Of a DNA stretch of 64,000 nucleotides, positions 22,988 through 32,836 are shown in pieces. The notes under the pieces were generated by a model, which searched no databases, had not been told where the DNA came from, and worked only from the letters and a program-made list of their open reading frames with translations. Numbering within the stretch: the stretch's first letter is position 1; the number at the start of each line of letters is the position of its first letter. The DNA comes from Rhynchopus euleeides (taxonomy: Eukaryota; Euglenozoa; Diplonemea; Diplonemida; Diplonemidae), in assembly GCA_963210315.1 (NCBI GenBank), contig OY723271.1, forward strand, positions 1,302,001 to 1,366,000. The letters run 5' to 3'. Both the position numbers and the translations under genes were made by a program.

Positions 22988-24013
22988 TTACTGGGGGGGA
23001 GCCCCGCCGAGCTTCGGGATCTCGCCCTCCGGGTTCCAGTCCTCGAGGTCCTCCTCGCCTTTGGGGGCTTCGGGGTCCTCACCCTCCTCAGCGGGGGTTT
23101 CGGGGGGCAAAACACAGCCATCCAGCATCCCCTGCCACGATGCCACCGACACGCGCGTTGCGATCACCTGTCGCGGAGCGGCCGCCGGGATCATCACCTG
23201 CGTGAGCCCCCCGTTCACCTTGATGGTGACGTCGCCGTCGACCACAACGGACGGGGGGATGCAGTACTCGAGGTGATACACCCCGGCGGCGTGCAGCTTG
23301 GAGGCCTGCAAGCGGTTAAACGCAAAGCACAGGGACCCGTCGACGATTGCCGGTTCTTCATGCAGATGTGTACAGCCACTCTCCACCACGAAGCACCAGT
23401 GGCGCTTCTCCTCCACCAGCCGCCACCCGAGCTCCGTCACGTCAGGCCACGAAAGCGAGGCGGGGTCATCGCTTTCCTCATCCTGTTCCGGAGCCCTGCG
23501 CGCACTCGGCTTCTTGTCCTTCTTGCCCCTCGGGTTCTTCTTGTTCTTCTGGGTTTTTGGGATCTTCTGGTCCTGGCCTGCCCCAGTCTTCTCAGCGTAC
23601 AGCTTTGCTGGCAGAGTGTGCGTGAGTACGCCCTTGGGCTTTCCCGCCTCGACAAGCCGCTTGAAGGCGGCCCCGCCCCTCTGCTCCGAGGTGAGTTTGT
23701 CCAGCAGGATCACATCTGGAAACATGCGGTCCCCGTTCACGCGCTCGCTCTCCTTCTTGCCGACCTTTGCCACGCGACGGGACAGCGTGGTGTTGCAATC
23801 ACCGATGTCCATCCCAAACAGATCCGAGATCACCAGCTTCAGCCCCTTGTGGCTCAAGCCATCTCCCTCCCCATGCGCGATGAAGAGGCCGACGAAGTCG
23901 TCAAGCACCTTCGTGTCCACTGGCTTCCCCTTTTGCCCCTTGAGGTCCCCGCTCTTCGTCGTGCGAGTTTTTTTCGCCGGTGGGGGCGAGTCGCTCTGGT
24001 CACGCTGGCTCAT
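22988..24013 (-). CDS. Unknown Lys/Pro-rich protein, intact copy of an inverted pair
   Basis: 341 aa from ATG 24011-24013 to TGA at 22988. It starts MSQRDQSDSPPPAKKTRTTK with a basic tail. A compact helical region (VLDDFVGLFIAHGEGDGLSH to about KRLVEAGKPKG, residues 35-120) follows, then a Lys-rich linker (KTQKNKKNPRGKKDKKPS). A C-terminal region, residues 175-300, looks like a beta-rich domain (RHWCFVVESGCTHLHEEPAI, GDVTIKVNGG) and ends in an acidic tail. I recognise no family. A head-to-head, decayed copy begins 88 bp away at 24102, so the two share a short bidirectional upstream region. The outer flanks of the pair are also inverted repeats. Confidence 0.6.
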   Translation of the reverse strand: MSQRDQSDSPPPAKKTRTTKSGDLKGQKGKPVDTKVLDDFVGLFIAHGEGDGLSHKGLKLVISDLFGMDIGDCNTTLSRRVAKVGKKESERVNGDRMFPDVILLDKLTSEQRGGAAFKRLVEAGKPKGVLTHTLPAKLYAEKTGAGQDQKIPKTQKNKKNPRGKKDKKPSARRAPEQDEESDDPASLSWPDVTELGWRLVEEKRHWCFVVESGCTHLHEEPAIVDGSLCFAFNRLQASKLHAAGVYHLEYCIPPSVVVDGDVTIKVNGGLTQVMIPAAAPRQVIATRVSVASWQGMLDGCVLPPETPAEEGEDPEAPKGEEDLEDWNPEGEIPKLGGAPPQ

Positions 24014-24101
24014 AGTCACGTGTAAGGTGTGTATCCTGCAGTGGGGATGGTGCTGAAACCACGCATGATTCCGACCACACACACATACACTACACCTGAC
24101 T

Positions 24102-24840
24102 ATGAACCAGCGACCCGAGCGACTCGCCGTCACCCCCGGCGAAAAAAAAACTCGCACGACAAAGAGCGGGGACCTCAAAGGGCAAAAGGGTAAGTCAGTG
24201 GACACCAAGGTGCTTGACGACTTCGTCGGCCTCTTCGTCGCGCATGGGGAGGGAGATGGCTTGAGCCACAAGGGGCTGAAGCAGGTGATCTCGGATCTGT
24301 TTGACATCGGTGATTGCAACACCACGCTGTCCCGTCGCGTGGCAAAAGTCAGCAAGAAGGAGAGCGAGCGCGTGAACGGGGACCGCATCTTTGCAGATGT
24401 GGTCCTGCTGGACAAACTCACCTCGGAGCAGAGGGGCGGGGCCGCCTTCAAGCGGCTTGTCGAGGCGGGAAAGCACAAAGGCGTACTCGCACAATCTGCC
24501 AGCAAAGCTGTACGATGAGAAGACTGGCTCCTTGTGAGAAGACAAACTCCCCTTAAAATCGCAAAAGGTTAAGGCAGTGGACATCGCCATGCTTATCGAC
24601 CTCGCCGCCATCGGAAAGGTGATGGGAACCACAAGGCGCTGAAGCAGGTTGAGATTTTGATCTGTTTGGGTGATTCCGGCGGCCGCTCCGCAACCGGTTA
24701 ACGCAACGCGCGTGTCGGAGGCATCGTGGCAGGGGATGCTGGATGGGTGTGATTTTCCCCCCAAACCCCCACTGAGGAGGGTGAGCACCCCGAAGCCCCC
24801 AAGGACGAGGAGGACGAAGCTCGGCGGGGCTCCCCAGTCA
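24102..24840 (+). pseudogene. Decayed inverted copy of the gene at 22988-24013
   Basis: The first 138 codons parallel the intact copy (TRTTKSGDLKGQKGKSVDTK; LTSEQRGGAAFKRLVEAGKH) and then stop at 24518. The linker and the start of the C-terminal domain are deleted. The end of the gene is recognisable again at 24676-24840 (SWQGMLDGC and KLGGAPQS readings in shifted frames). The N-terminus differs (MNQRPERLAVTPGE), so the duplication boundary or later mutation affects the start. Confidence 0.7.
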
Positions 24841-24891
24841 TGAGTGCGTACCACGTCCGGCCTCATGACTGGACTGCAGGCGAAATGACAT

Positions 24892-25834
24892 GTACCCTAA
24901 TTATTTTTTCTGATTCTTGAAGATTTGGAGTAAAAGTGAATTGCCCATAAGCACCCTCCAAACGACAAAAACTGTGACAGTAACACGATGACACCGTTTG
25001 GAGAGGGCACTGCTTCCCTACATATATCCCACCCCACATCAGGTTCGCATAATCTCATCACTAATTTACTTGCGTAAAACGCGGCATTGCAGTAATTGAA
25101 AAAACCGTAACAACGGCGGTACGGTTTTTTAAATGCCGCATTTCACGTACGCACCACACATGAATATCACTTTTCCATACACTTATTGGGGTGATCGAAA
25201 TCCTGTTTTTGAGCCACACGGTACCTATACGGAACCTCCACGGAACCCGATTTCGATCACTCCCACTTATACGCACTTCTCTCGTTATTAGCCTCTCAGA
25301 ATAGTGTCGTTTATGTAAGAGTGCGTGAAAATTCTAGGTCGACGATCAGTCGTCTTTTACATCTCTGTGAAAGCCCCCTCGACTAAAATAGCGGGCAAGG
25401 GGACTTCCTCGTGGGGGTGGGGGTAGATAGTCAATAAGGTGTCGGCTTCATGTAAGAGCGATGCCGATACGTCGCTCGTTGCAAGAGGGATGTACATGAG
25501 GAGTGGGTGGGGAGCTGGGGCAGGGAGACAAAGGGGGTCTATACTGTCATCATTTCTTGGAACTACGTACCCGATTGGAACACTACATCCTTGGGGTGTC
25601 GGCCTGCAAACTCATACATGCATGAGCCATCGGGGGGGGGGGGGCGTTGCTCTGCATGCCTGTATACCTCTCTTTTTCATGCACGGTCGAATGCAACATC
25701 CACGCATCCACTTTCCAGCTTTAAATAGAAGCCTCACGTGTTCTCACTTTCTGCATTTCCGAGTGAAGGCCTCGAGCACTTTTGCTTCATATTCCACGCA
25801 CACACAGGACAAGGTGGTATGCTGCATCCATAAT
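24892..25834. other. Intergenic with three small inverted repeats
   Basis: Hairpin-forming pairs: CCTCCAAACG / CGTTTGGAGAGG (24954-25006); AAAAAACCGTA / TACGGTTTTTT (25099-25131) inside the larger GCGGCATT / AATGCCGC pair (about 25080-25138); and GTGATCGAAATC / GATTTCGATCAC (25190-25260). A G-run lies near 25631-25644. No exon supported. Confidence 0.5.
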
Positions 25835-26090
25835 TTTGAACGATTTTGAACGATTTTTGGCCGTGCTCGTAGCATTCCCCGTTGAGGGGGTCGCTATTTC
25901 GTGTTCTCCTGGCCGCACGGAGGCATTGCCTTACGTCGCCTCTTCCTCTTTTCCTTTGGTGGTGTGTTGGTCTGGCACAGAGGGCGGGACCGTGCTGATA
26001 TGCACAGTGACGACTCTCCCTTTTGTTTTGTGCCCGCCTCCACCGAGATTCGGCTGATGCCTCTCAGACTGGGGGCGGGCGGTCGCCGAC
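25835..26090. repeat. Left arm of a 255-bp inverted repeat around MOB4
   Basis: Starts 'ttgaacgattttgaacga' and ends 'ggcggtcgccgac'. Its reverse complement is at 29087-29341 with almost no visible difference. The pair encloses about 3 kb that contains an AACCGGTT array and the MOB4 gene. Confidence 0.8.
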
Positions 26091-26399
26091 GCTGACGCGC
26101 CTGGCGGCCTGTGGAAAGTGACGTGGGGCTATTTTTTTGGGAAATTTTTTTCTGGCCGAAAAAAATTTTGGGCCAAATAAATGTTTCGGGCCATTTTTCA
26201 AAATTTCCCCGAATTTCCTTCGAAAGTGCCAGATTTCTTTCGGATTTTCGTCCGGACCGGCACCGCATTTGAGGGGCAAAAATCTGATTTCCGAGGCCCG
26301 GGAATGGTCGCAGTGGCTTCAAATGGCCAAAAACGTTCAATTTACCCCCCGAAAAAAAAAATCGAAAGGGTCCCCCTATAGAAATCCGGTCAGGACTGG

Positions 26400-26810
26400 G
26401 GGAACCGGTTCGTGAACCGGTTCCAGAACCGGTTCTGAAACCGGTTCACGAACCGGTTCTGAAACCGGTTCGTGAACCGGTTCTGGAACCGGTTTCAGAA
26501 CCGGTTCTGAAACCGGTTCACGAACCGGTTCCAGAACCGGTTCTGAAACCGGTTCACGAACCGGTTCTGAAACCGGTTCCGGAACCGGTTTCACGAACCG
26601 GTTCCTGCAAACCGGTTCACGAACCGGTTTTTGCCAGTTTCAGAACCGGTCCCAGCCAGTTCTGAACCTGTCCTCAACCGGTTCGGATTTGTCAGTAACC
26701 GGTTTGCCGTTGTGATTTCAACCGGTTCCCAAACCGGTTCCCAAGGAACCGGTTACTGTTTTCAAACCGGTTCAGGAGATTTCTGCCAGCGCGTCGTGTA
26801 TGACCCCCCC
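26400..26810. repeat. Element I: AACCGGTT array, copy 2, with a G7TCA-type tip
   Basis: More than twenty AACCGGTT palindromes with ctg/cgtg/ccag spacers from about 26402 to 26772. The right edge reads TGCCAGCGCGTCGTGTATGA followed by CCCCCCC and TA (26811-26812) and then a long C-run. This is the complement of GGGGGGGTCATACACGACG, a terminus closely related to those of elements A-D. The opposite terminus was not found to the left. Confidence 0.7.
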
Positions 26811-27444
26811 TACCCCCCCCCCCCTCACCCCCTCCCTCTCCTCCCCCCCACCCCTCCTCCTCGGAGAACAGCATTTGTCTTTGAACTTGGTCGGTATAGC
26901 TGAAGGCTTGCTCCCAGCCCCCCCAGCCCCCCTCCACTCCCGGCTGCTCGACACCCGAGGGCAAATCCCACTCAGAGGCCGGGCCTTTCGCAGTGTAGTG
27001 GAGAACAATAGTCGGGCAGCGGGAGCCGGTTCTCACGTTGTGCATTCCAGGATGGGGGGCGCTCTGTGATTCCAGCGCGCTGACCCAAGCTACATTGCGA
27101 AGTTGACCACCCCCCTACCACTCCCGGAGCTCGGGACAACCTGCACAACGAGTGAACGGAGATCAAACCTCAGATATAGCACTGGATCTCAGACACAACC
27201 TGCATGACGACTGAAGGGATATATCATCTCATTGTGCTTCCCCAAACCCGCAAACCCGCAAAAAAATCTCCCCTCGCCCCCTGATGGGGAGACTTGCCTC
27301 TGCTTCCGCTCTCTGGCAATCAAAACCCCCCCATTCGCCCCCTCCTTTTTTGATACGCACTTATCTCTGTGCGCACCCCCGGCACACACCCAAGCCTTTA
27401 TCGTCAGGCAACTTCGTTCGCACAACCATTCACCCCACCCCCCC

Positions 27445-27487
27445 TGCTGGGTGACTTACTCTTCCGTTCACTCTCGACGATCAAACC
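27445..27487 (+). repeat. Dispersed repeat R, copy 2 (3' half), upstream of MOB4
   Basis: Reads 'gctgggtgacttactcttcc' and then the core 'ttcactctcgacgatcaaac'. It ends 52 bases before the MOB4 ATG. It is the only copy placed directly in a 5' region of a recognised gene, and could mark transcription initiation. Confidence 0.55.
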
Positions 27488-27539
27488 TTCCCTGACACCA
27501 CGACCCACCACCGCCACAGCGCAGGGTGGGTGGGCAGCA

Positions 27540-28430
27540 ATGGACCACGTGGCACTCCCCGGGTGCAGCAGTGAGGTTGGCTTGCTGCCTGCGTTGGAGG
27601 CCTTTGTGTCTGCATCGGATATCGAGAAGGGGGGATCGCAGCTGGGCGAGGCTCTGTGGTGTGCCGTGTCGGACCAGGCGGTGAGCAAGCAGGCGGCTGT
27701 GGAGACGTATCTCCTGCTGCTGACCTCGCTTGCGCCGCACGAGATATCACCCTCCTGCATCCCGCCCTCACCCAAGATCGACGAGAGCCTGTGGCAGCAT
27801 GAGTCGATGCGGCTTTACATCTGTGGGCTGAACCGCCTTGTCGTGCACATCTCCCCTTGCTGCACACCAAAAACCTGCCCGAAGATGACGGCGTCCTCCG
27901 AATGGCTTTTCCTTTGCGCCTGCCATAAACAGCCGCAAGAAGTATGCCCCGACAACAAGGAAGACAGGTGCGGGTGGTATCACCTTCCTCAAGATTAATG
28001 AGGGGGGTGTGGGGGTGGGGTTTTGATCTGCAGGATTTTGATTGAAGTCGCCAAGGAGAGGAGGGGAGGGGGGAGGGGGTGCACTGTGTGCTCGAAAATA
28101 ATCCGGTTGGCATCACCACACCCTGCCTACCTACAGTGCCCTGCTGTTGACTACGCATTTCACACGCTGGATGGCGCCGCGATTGTGCTCCACTCCACAA
28201 AGTTCTTCAACGACCGGAAGGATGCGCAGGAGCGGTCGCCCAGCCAGCTCTTCGCCAACATGATCCGCCGACTCTACCGAATCTTCGCACACGCGTGGCA
28301 CCACCACAACAAGGCCTTCATGGAGTTTGAATCGCGGACAAAGCTCTGCGAGAGGTTCGTGCGCTTCTCCTTCCACTTCAACCTGCTGCAGAAGGACAAC
28401 ATCCTGATGCCTTACCCAGACATGCGTTAG
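27540..28430 (+). CDS. MOB4: MOB4/phocein-like protein (two exons)
   Basis: Model: join(27540..27941,28137..28430), 231 aa, close to the family length of about 225. Exon 1 ends HKQPQE before a GTATGC donor in phase 0; exon 2 starts CPAVDY after a CTACAG acceptor. The MOB fold is clear: ESLWQHESMRLYICGLN, then CTPKTCPKMTASSEWLFLC, then DYAFHTLDGAAIVLHSTKFF and RRLYRIFAHAWHHH. Zinc ligands are visible as C108-x4-C113 and H186-x4-H191. The DY-HTLDGAA block separates MOB4/phocein from MOB1. MOB4 is a subunit of STRIPAK phosphatase-kinase complexes acting in vesicle traffic and cell architecture. The gene lies inside a 255-bp inverted-repeat pair and has repeat R just upstream. Confidence 0.92.
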
Positions 28431-29086
28431 CGGCCCGAGCAGCAGGTCACTTCTTCTCTGAAGTGAACCAGCAATACCCAGCTGCCCGCCCTGACAAGGT
28501 TCAGCGTTGCACCTCCACGGCAGTGACTGTTGTTGCGGCTCAGAGTCAAAGGCAGCCCAGTAGCAACAAGCGGTGACACTCCATAGCAACGCGGACTCGC
28601 TGCGTTGGCACGCTGTGTGGAGGGGGGTGCCGAGAGACAGGGGAGCGTGCGACTTCTCTATCGGAGTGGGGCAGTTCGCTCAGGCAGGGTCGGTGTGGAT
28701 CTAGTTTATCCTGGCTGCGCCCTGGTGCCTGTCGGGTCTCCCTTGGAGGAGGTCGTGTGCGTTGCGTCAAGAGACACCAGAGGGTGCCGCTGTGTGCATT
28801 GGAGGCGCCAAGGGCAAGGGTGTGTTTGTCGCGTTGTGCAGTGCTGCAAAACAAGAAGATGGGGGGGGGGGGGGCTGTCGTGAGATGTGCCGTGTGAGAG
28901 CAGTCGCAAACACCCGCATGCCATGAGGTGGTTGCGCTTTTGTTGTGCCCAATAAAGCGCTGTCCCCCAGCCGACATTTTTTTTTTGCAAAAAATATCTA
29001 GTTTTTAGCACTAAAAAACTCCGCGAAGACTGCCACACAGCCGCGGGGCAGGTGTGCAGCCTGTGGAAAACCTCGTACAGAAAAGG
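28431..29086. other. 3' flank of MOB4, non-coding
   Basis: Contains a G-run at about 28860-28873 and a T-run near 28978-28986. A minus-strand frame overlapping 28131-28589 is a shadow of MOB4 exon 2. No further exon supported. Confidence 0.5.
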
Positions 29087-29341
29087 GTCGGCGACCGCCC
29101 GCCCCCAGTCTGAGAGGCATCAGCCGAATCTCGGTGGAGGCGGGCACAAAACAAAAGGGAGAGTCGTCACTGTGCATATCAGCACGGTCCCGCCCTCTGT
29201 GCCAGACCAACACACCACCAAAGGAAAAGAGGAAGAGGCGACGTAAGGCAATGCCTCCGTGCGGCCAGGAGAACACGAAATAGCGACCCCCTCAACGGGG
29301 AATGCTACGAGCACGGCCAAAAATCGTTCAAAATCGTTCAA
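29087..29341. repeat. Right arm of the 255-bp inverted repeat around MOB4
   Basis: Reverse complement of 25835-26090, ending 'atcgttcaaaatcgttcaa'. Sequence similarity stops abruptly on both sides of each arm. Confidence 0.8.
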
Positions 29342-30588
29342 AAAAAGGACCAGAGACAAAACAGGCGCCGTTCGTACAAACAAAGAACGCAACACCAAGT
29401 CTTCTTCACACTGACAGGTCCTCTGTTGTGGGTAAACAGCAAATGATTCGCACGATGTGACTTGCCCTCATCTTCACTAAAAGGGCCCCTCCCCTGTGAC
29501 GTGTGGGGCGGCCGAAACTGTGTTGTGGTGCAAATCTGAGGAGGATAGAGCAGGGCTGAAGGGTTTTTATCGATTGCGAGGACATCCCATGCGCCTGCAG
29601 TGTGGTGATGTTCTGCAAGGATTTGCACGGGCACAAGTTTCCTGCGTTGTGAACACAACTCTCAAAAAAAATTGTTCAGTCCTCCAAAGCGCTCAGTGCA
29701 GTCGACTGGGACTATGCTCTGACTCGGTTTGACGCGGGTTTGCGTGGCTGCATTTCCAGAACCCACCCCCACACCCCCCCAAGGGGCCACTGACAGACAA
29801 CTACTGCACACCCTGGTACAGCATGTCTGGTGTGGTGACCACAAAAAGGGCAAACACTGCGAGAAGGTGCTGGGAGACTTACTTTTCTATTCACTCTCGA
29901 CAATCAAACCCCCCCTCTCCCCTCTTCCCCAAGACGCTAACTAGATCTTGGATACACAGCCAGCATAACGAGTGAAGGGGAGATAGGCCGCTGCTCAAGG
30001 GAGCGGTCACGGCTCTCTCGCCCTCTCTCTCTCACCCCCTGGCATTCTCGACTTCACGCCAGAAGGAGGGTGGGCAGGCGGTGGGGGTTGGCCAGCGCTA
30101 AGTCGGAGCGGAAGAGGGGGGGTGGGTGCGGCAGTTGTCGTTTTGCCGCCACTCCACGATCCAGCGGGGGCACAGAAAAAATTGTATGTGTGCTAACCTG
30201 AGTAGAGTCAACTAGTGACCCCCCCCCCCCCCTACCCCCCCCGCCTCGCACCCTCTGGCTGAAGCTTCTCGTTTGTTCAAGGATAACCCGTGCCAGGTTC
30301 GGCATGTGTGAGTGCAGCTGTCGATAGGGAGTGCCTCCTGCCCGTCACTCTTCTTTTGTGGGCACCACGCATGGGCTGGAGGTGGGCGGGCGGGCTGGGC
30401 TCAGAATGAGGTTCAAAACGTTCCACATTCCCGAATGATGGGTCCACATTCAGCTATCAGTTCACAGGGCCTTTGCCAAGTCGGAGTGGCCAGCCATCCG
30501 ATGATGCCTTCTCCTCCTCCCCTTCCCTCCTTGCGGGCCCTGCCCACACAGCACCAGATGTCAAACCCACCCCACAGAGAGAATTTTC
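29342..30588. other. Intergenic with repeat R copy and a C-TA-C tract
   Basis: Repeat R copy 3 is at 29812-29911 (+). At about 30219-30243 there is a run of C, TA, then more C, resembling an unoccupied version of the tract into which element D is inserted. No exon supported. Confidence 0.5.
29812..29911 (+). repeat. Dispersed repeat R, copy 3
   Basis: Full-length copy: 'ctggtacagcatgtctggtg', then 'gcgagaaggtgctgggag' and the core 'ttcactctcgacaatcaaa'. It lies about 0.8 kb upstream of the short SAM gene. Confidence 0.7.
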
Positions 30589-31044
30589 TCCACTTGTGCC
30601 CCACCACCAACACCCACAGTGCAGGGGTGCACACGCCCCGCCGTGCCTGGGTCGTAACCCTCGCGGGACCACCGGCACTGCCGGGTGGTCCCAGCCCTGC
30701 CTGAAGATGGTGTTCCTGCAGATTGCAGGCGGCGAGACCTTCAAGCGTGTCAAAAAGGAGCACTTCAACCGCCGTGGCCACATCGACCTGAGCGTGGGGA
30801 ACCACCCGATCGCACTGGGGCACAAGCCGCAGCTGGACCGCCTGCTCGACATTCTCACAGGCATCACAACAGGGGACCCTGAGAAGCGCCCAAAGGTTTC
30901 CGACCCGACGCTGCTCATCTGGCGGCACCAGCTCCGCAAGTGTGAGAATGGGAAGCCGGTGGGCGAGCCACTCGACCTCACCAAGTCGACGAGGGAGTTG
31001 GGCCTCAAGCCCGCAGAGGTGCTGTACCTTGAGTATGCCCCTGT
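30589..31044 (+). repeat. Segmental duplication shared by the two SAM genes, copy 1
   Basis: About 455 bp, almost identical to 32380-32836, covering about 118 bp of 5' flank and the first 112 codons. The coding part differs at few positions (KKEHFN versus KEEQIN; TRE versus TKE), so the duplication is young or maintained by conversion. Confidence 0.85.
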
Positions 31045-31609
31045 GGAGGAGCCAGACCCCGTCCATAGGATGGATACCAACAACAGCACGCGCCGCGTGC
31101 CCCATTGGCTGGAGGGGCACGAGATGCGCCACCGCGAGGACACCCTCGCAGCGGAGCGGAAGCAGGCCCTCGAGACCCCCGCATCCGCATCGCCCAGCCA
31201 CTCTGCAGCTGACCCCGCTCCGGCAGCTGTGCCGCCGGAGCTGCTCGCCGCCATCACCAGCCTGCAGAGTGACAACAAGGAGCTGCGAGGCCTGCTGCAC
31301 GACCTGAAGAGCGAGCTCGCCACACGCAGCACCCCAGCCCCTGCCGCCCCGGCTGCCCCCGGCCCCTCCGCCGACGCGCTGCCGCGCCTAGACGTGAAGG
31401 TGCGTCGGATCATCAACACCGCAGGCCTTGCACACTACGCAGAGATCTTCTGCGAGCACCAGATGGATGAGGCTGCCCTGCGTCGTGCCACAAAGGGTGA
31501 GCTTCCCGACCTGGGCCTCTCCCCCGACGAGCAGGCCAGCCTGCTCGCCGTGCTGCGGAGGGAACCTGGGGAGCGTGGTCACCAGGATCACTGCTGCCTG
31601 TGCTCATGA
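30707..31609 (+). CDS. Short SAM-domain protein, derivative of the neighbouring gene
   Basis: 300 aa from ATG 30707 to TGA 31607-31609, no intron visible. Residues 1-113 (MVFLQIAGGETFKRVKKEHF... to EVLYLEYAP) match the N-terminal module of the next gene. A unique bridge of about 25 residues (VEEPDPVHRMDTNNSTRR) follows. Residues 137-285 then match the middle of the next gene: a charged coil (HEMRHREDTLAAERKQ), a Pro/Ala linker and a SAM domain (AGLAHYAEIFCEHQMDEAAL ... LGLSPDEQASLLAVL). It ends in an unrelated tail (GERGHQDHCCLCS). The Lys-rich linker, the intron and the WW region of the parent are missing. It looks like an internally deleted paralogue that kept the protein-interaction module; whether it is expressed is unknown. 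Confidence 0.7.
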   Translation: MVFLQIAGGETFKRVKKEHFNRRGHIDLSVGNHPIALGHKPQLDRLLDILTGITTGDPEKRPKVSDPTLLIWRHQLRKCENGKPVGEPLDLTKSTRELGLKPAEVLYLEYAPVEEPDPVHRMDTNNSTRRVPHWLEGHEMRHREDTLAAERKQALETPASASPSHSAADPAPAAVPPELLAAITSLQSDNKELRGLLHDLKSELATRSTPAPAAPAAPGPSADALPRLDVKVRRIINTAGLAHYAEIFCEHQMDEAALRRATKGELPDLGLSPDEQASLLAVLRREPGERGHQDHCCLCS

Positions 31610-32379
31610 GGGTCCTTCGGCTCGTCTGAGCTAAGGGCTGGCACACTTCCGTAGCGTTCATCAGCAGGGGGATGCAGATGAGTTTCTGAAGAAAGTGATC
31701 CCAGTCAGTGTGCCGTTTGTTGACGGGTTTGATGATTTGTTGTTCACCGCTGAGGCCTGGAACCTGCTGCTCAGGCCCAGATGGCCCACATGGGTTGTGC
31801 AGGCCCTCCTGTTGACCTGGTTGCCCTCTTGTCTGAACCTTTTTTGATGGTTTGGTGTAGCCCAACTCGGGGAAGCTTTCTGTGTGTGTGTGTGCGTGCG
31901 TTGTTTTCAGCTGAGGTCTGGCGACTTCATCACTGGTGGCCACAAAGGGCGGTGAGATCTGCGGTTCCAACGTTTTTCAGCTTGCAGTTAGTTGTCTTCT
32001 TTCATTTTGCTGCCACTTCAACGATTCGGCGTGGGGGGACACGGATAAATTTGTACGCGCGCTAACCCAGGGCCTCCCACAGGAATCGCTGAAATATCTG
32101 GCAGGGCCGAGCCCTTTGTCCGGGCAATGCGTTTAGGAAGGGCCTCCAACCCCCACCCCCCAACCCGCTGACCACCCAGTTGTGTGTTGTCACAGAGCCC
32201 ACGCACTTCGTACATCTTTCCTCCATTCACTTGCCCAACTCAAGTCTTCAGCTGGGGAGTCGACGTGATTGGTTAATTGGTTGTTGAAGCGCGTTTGATG
32301 GCATGTGTGTGGAAGCGTCAACGCATCAAACCAAGTACCGAACAGTAGAGAAAGAGCGGCAAAGTTGAAGTGACACTTT
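31610..32379. other. Intergenic between the two SAM genes
   Basis: About 770 bp with GT repeats near 31882-31900 and no supported exon. The second copy of the segmental duplication starts at its right end. Confidence 0.5.
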
Positions 32380-32836
32380 CTCCACTTGTGCCCCACCACC
32401 AACACCCACAGTGCAGGGGTGCACACGCCCCGCCGTGCCTGGGTCGTAACCCTCGCGGGACCACCGGCACTGCCGGGTGGTCCCAGCCCTGCCTGAAGAT
32501 GGTGTTCCTGCAGATTGCAGGCGGCGAGACCTTCAAGCGTGTCAAAGAGGAGCAGATCAACCGCCGTGGCCACATCGACCTGAGCGTGGGGAACCACCCG
32601 ATCGCACTGGGGCACAAGCCGCAGCTGGACCGCCTGCTCGACATTCTCACAGGCATCACAACAGGGGACCCTGAGAAGCGCCCAAAGGTTTCCGACCCGA
32701 CGCTGCTCATCTGGCGGCACCAGCTCCGCAAGTGTGAGAATGGGAAGCCGGTGGGCGAGCCACTCGACCTCACCAAGTCGACGAAGGAGTTGGGCCTCAA
32801 GCCCGCAGAGGTGCTGTACCTTGAGTATGCCCCTGA
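32380..32836 (+). repeat. Segmental duplication shared by the two SAM genes, copy 2
   Basis: Partner of 30589-31044. The matching region begins at 'ttctccacttgtgccccac' and stops at 'gagtatgcccctg', inside codons, where the two genes diverge. Confidence 0.85.

Larger units (their letters stand above)
22928..24891. repeat. Large inverted duplication enclosing both gene copies
   Basis: The outer tips are 'acatgccatttcgcctgcag' (from about 22938) and its complement ending near 24890, with 'agaatcagaaaaa' and its inverse just outside. The arms are about 1.09 kb (left) and 0.79 kb (right, with deletions), around a short non-repeated centre (24014-24101). It could be a transposon with very long inverted repeats or a local inverted duplication. 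Confidence 0.7.
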
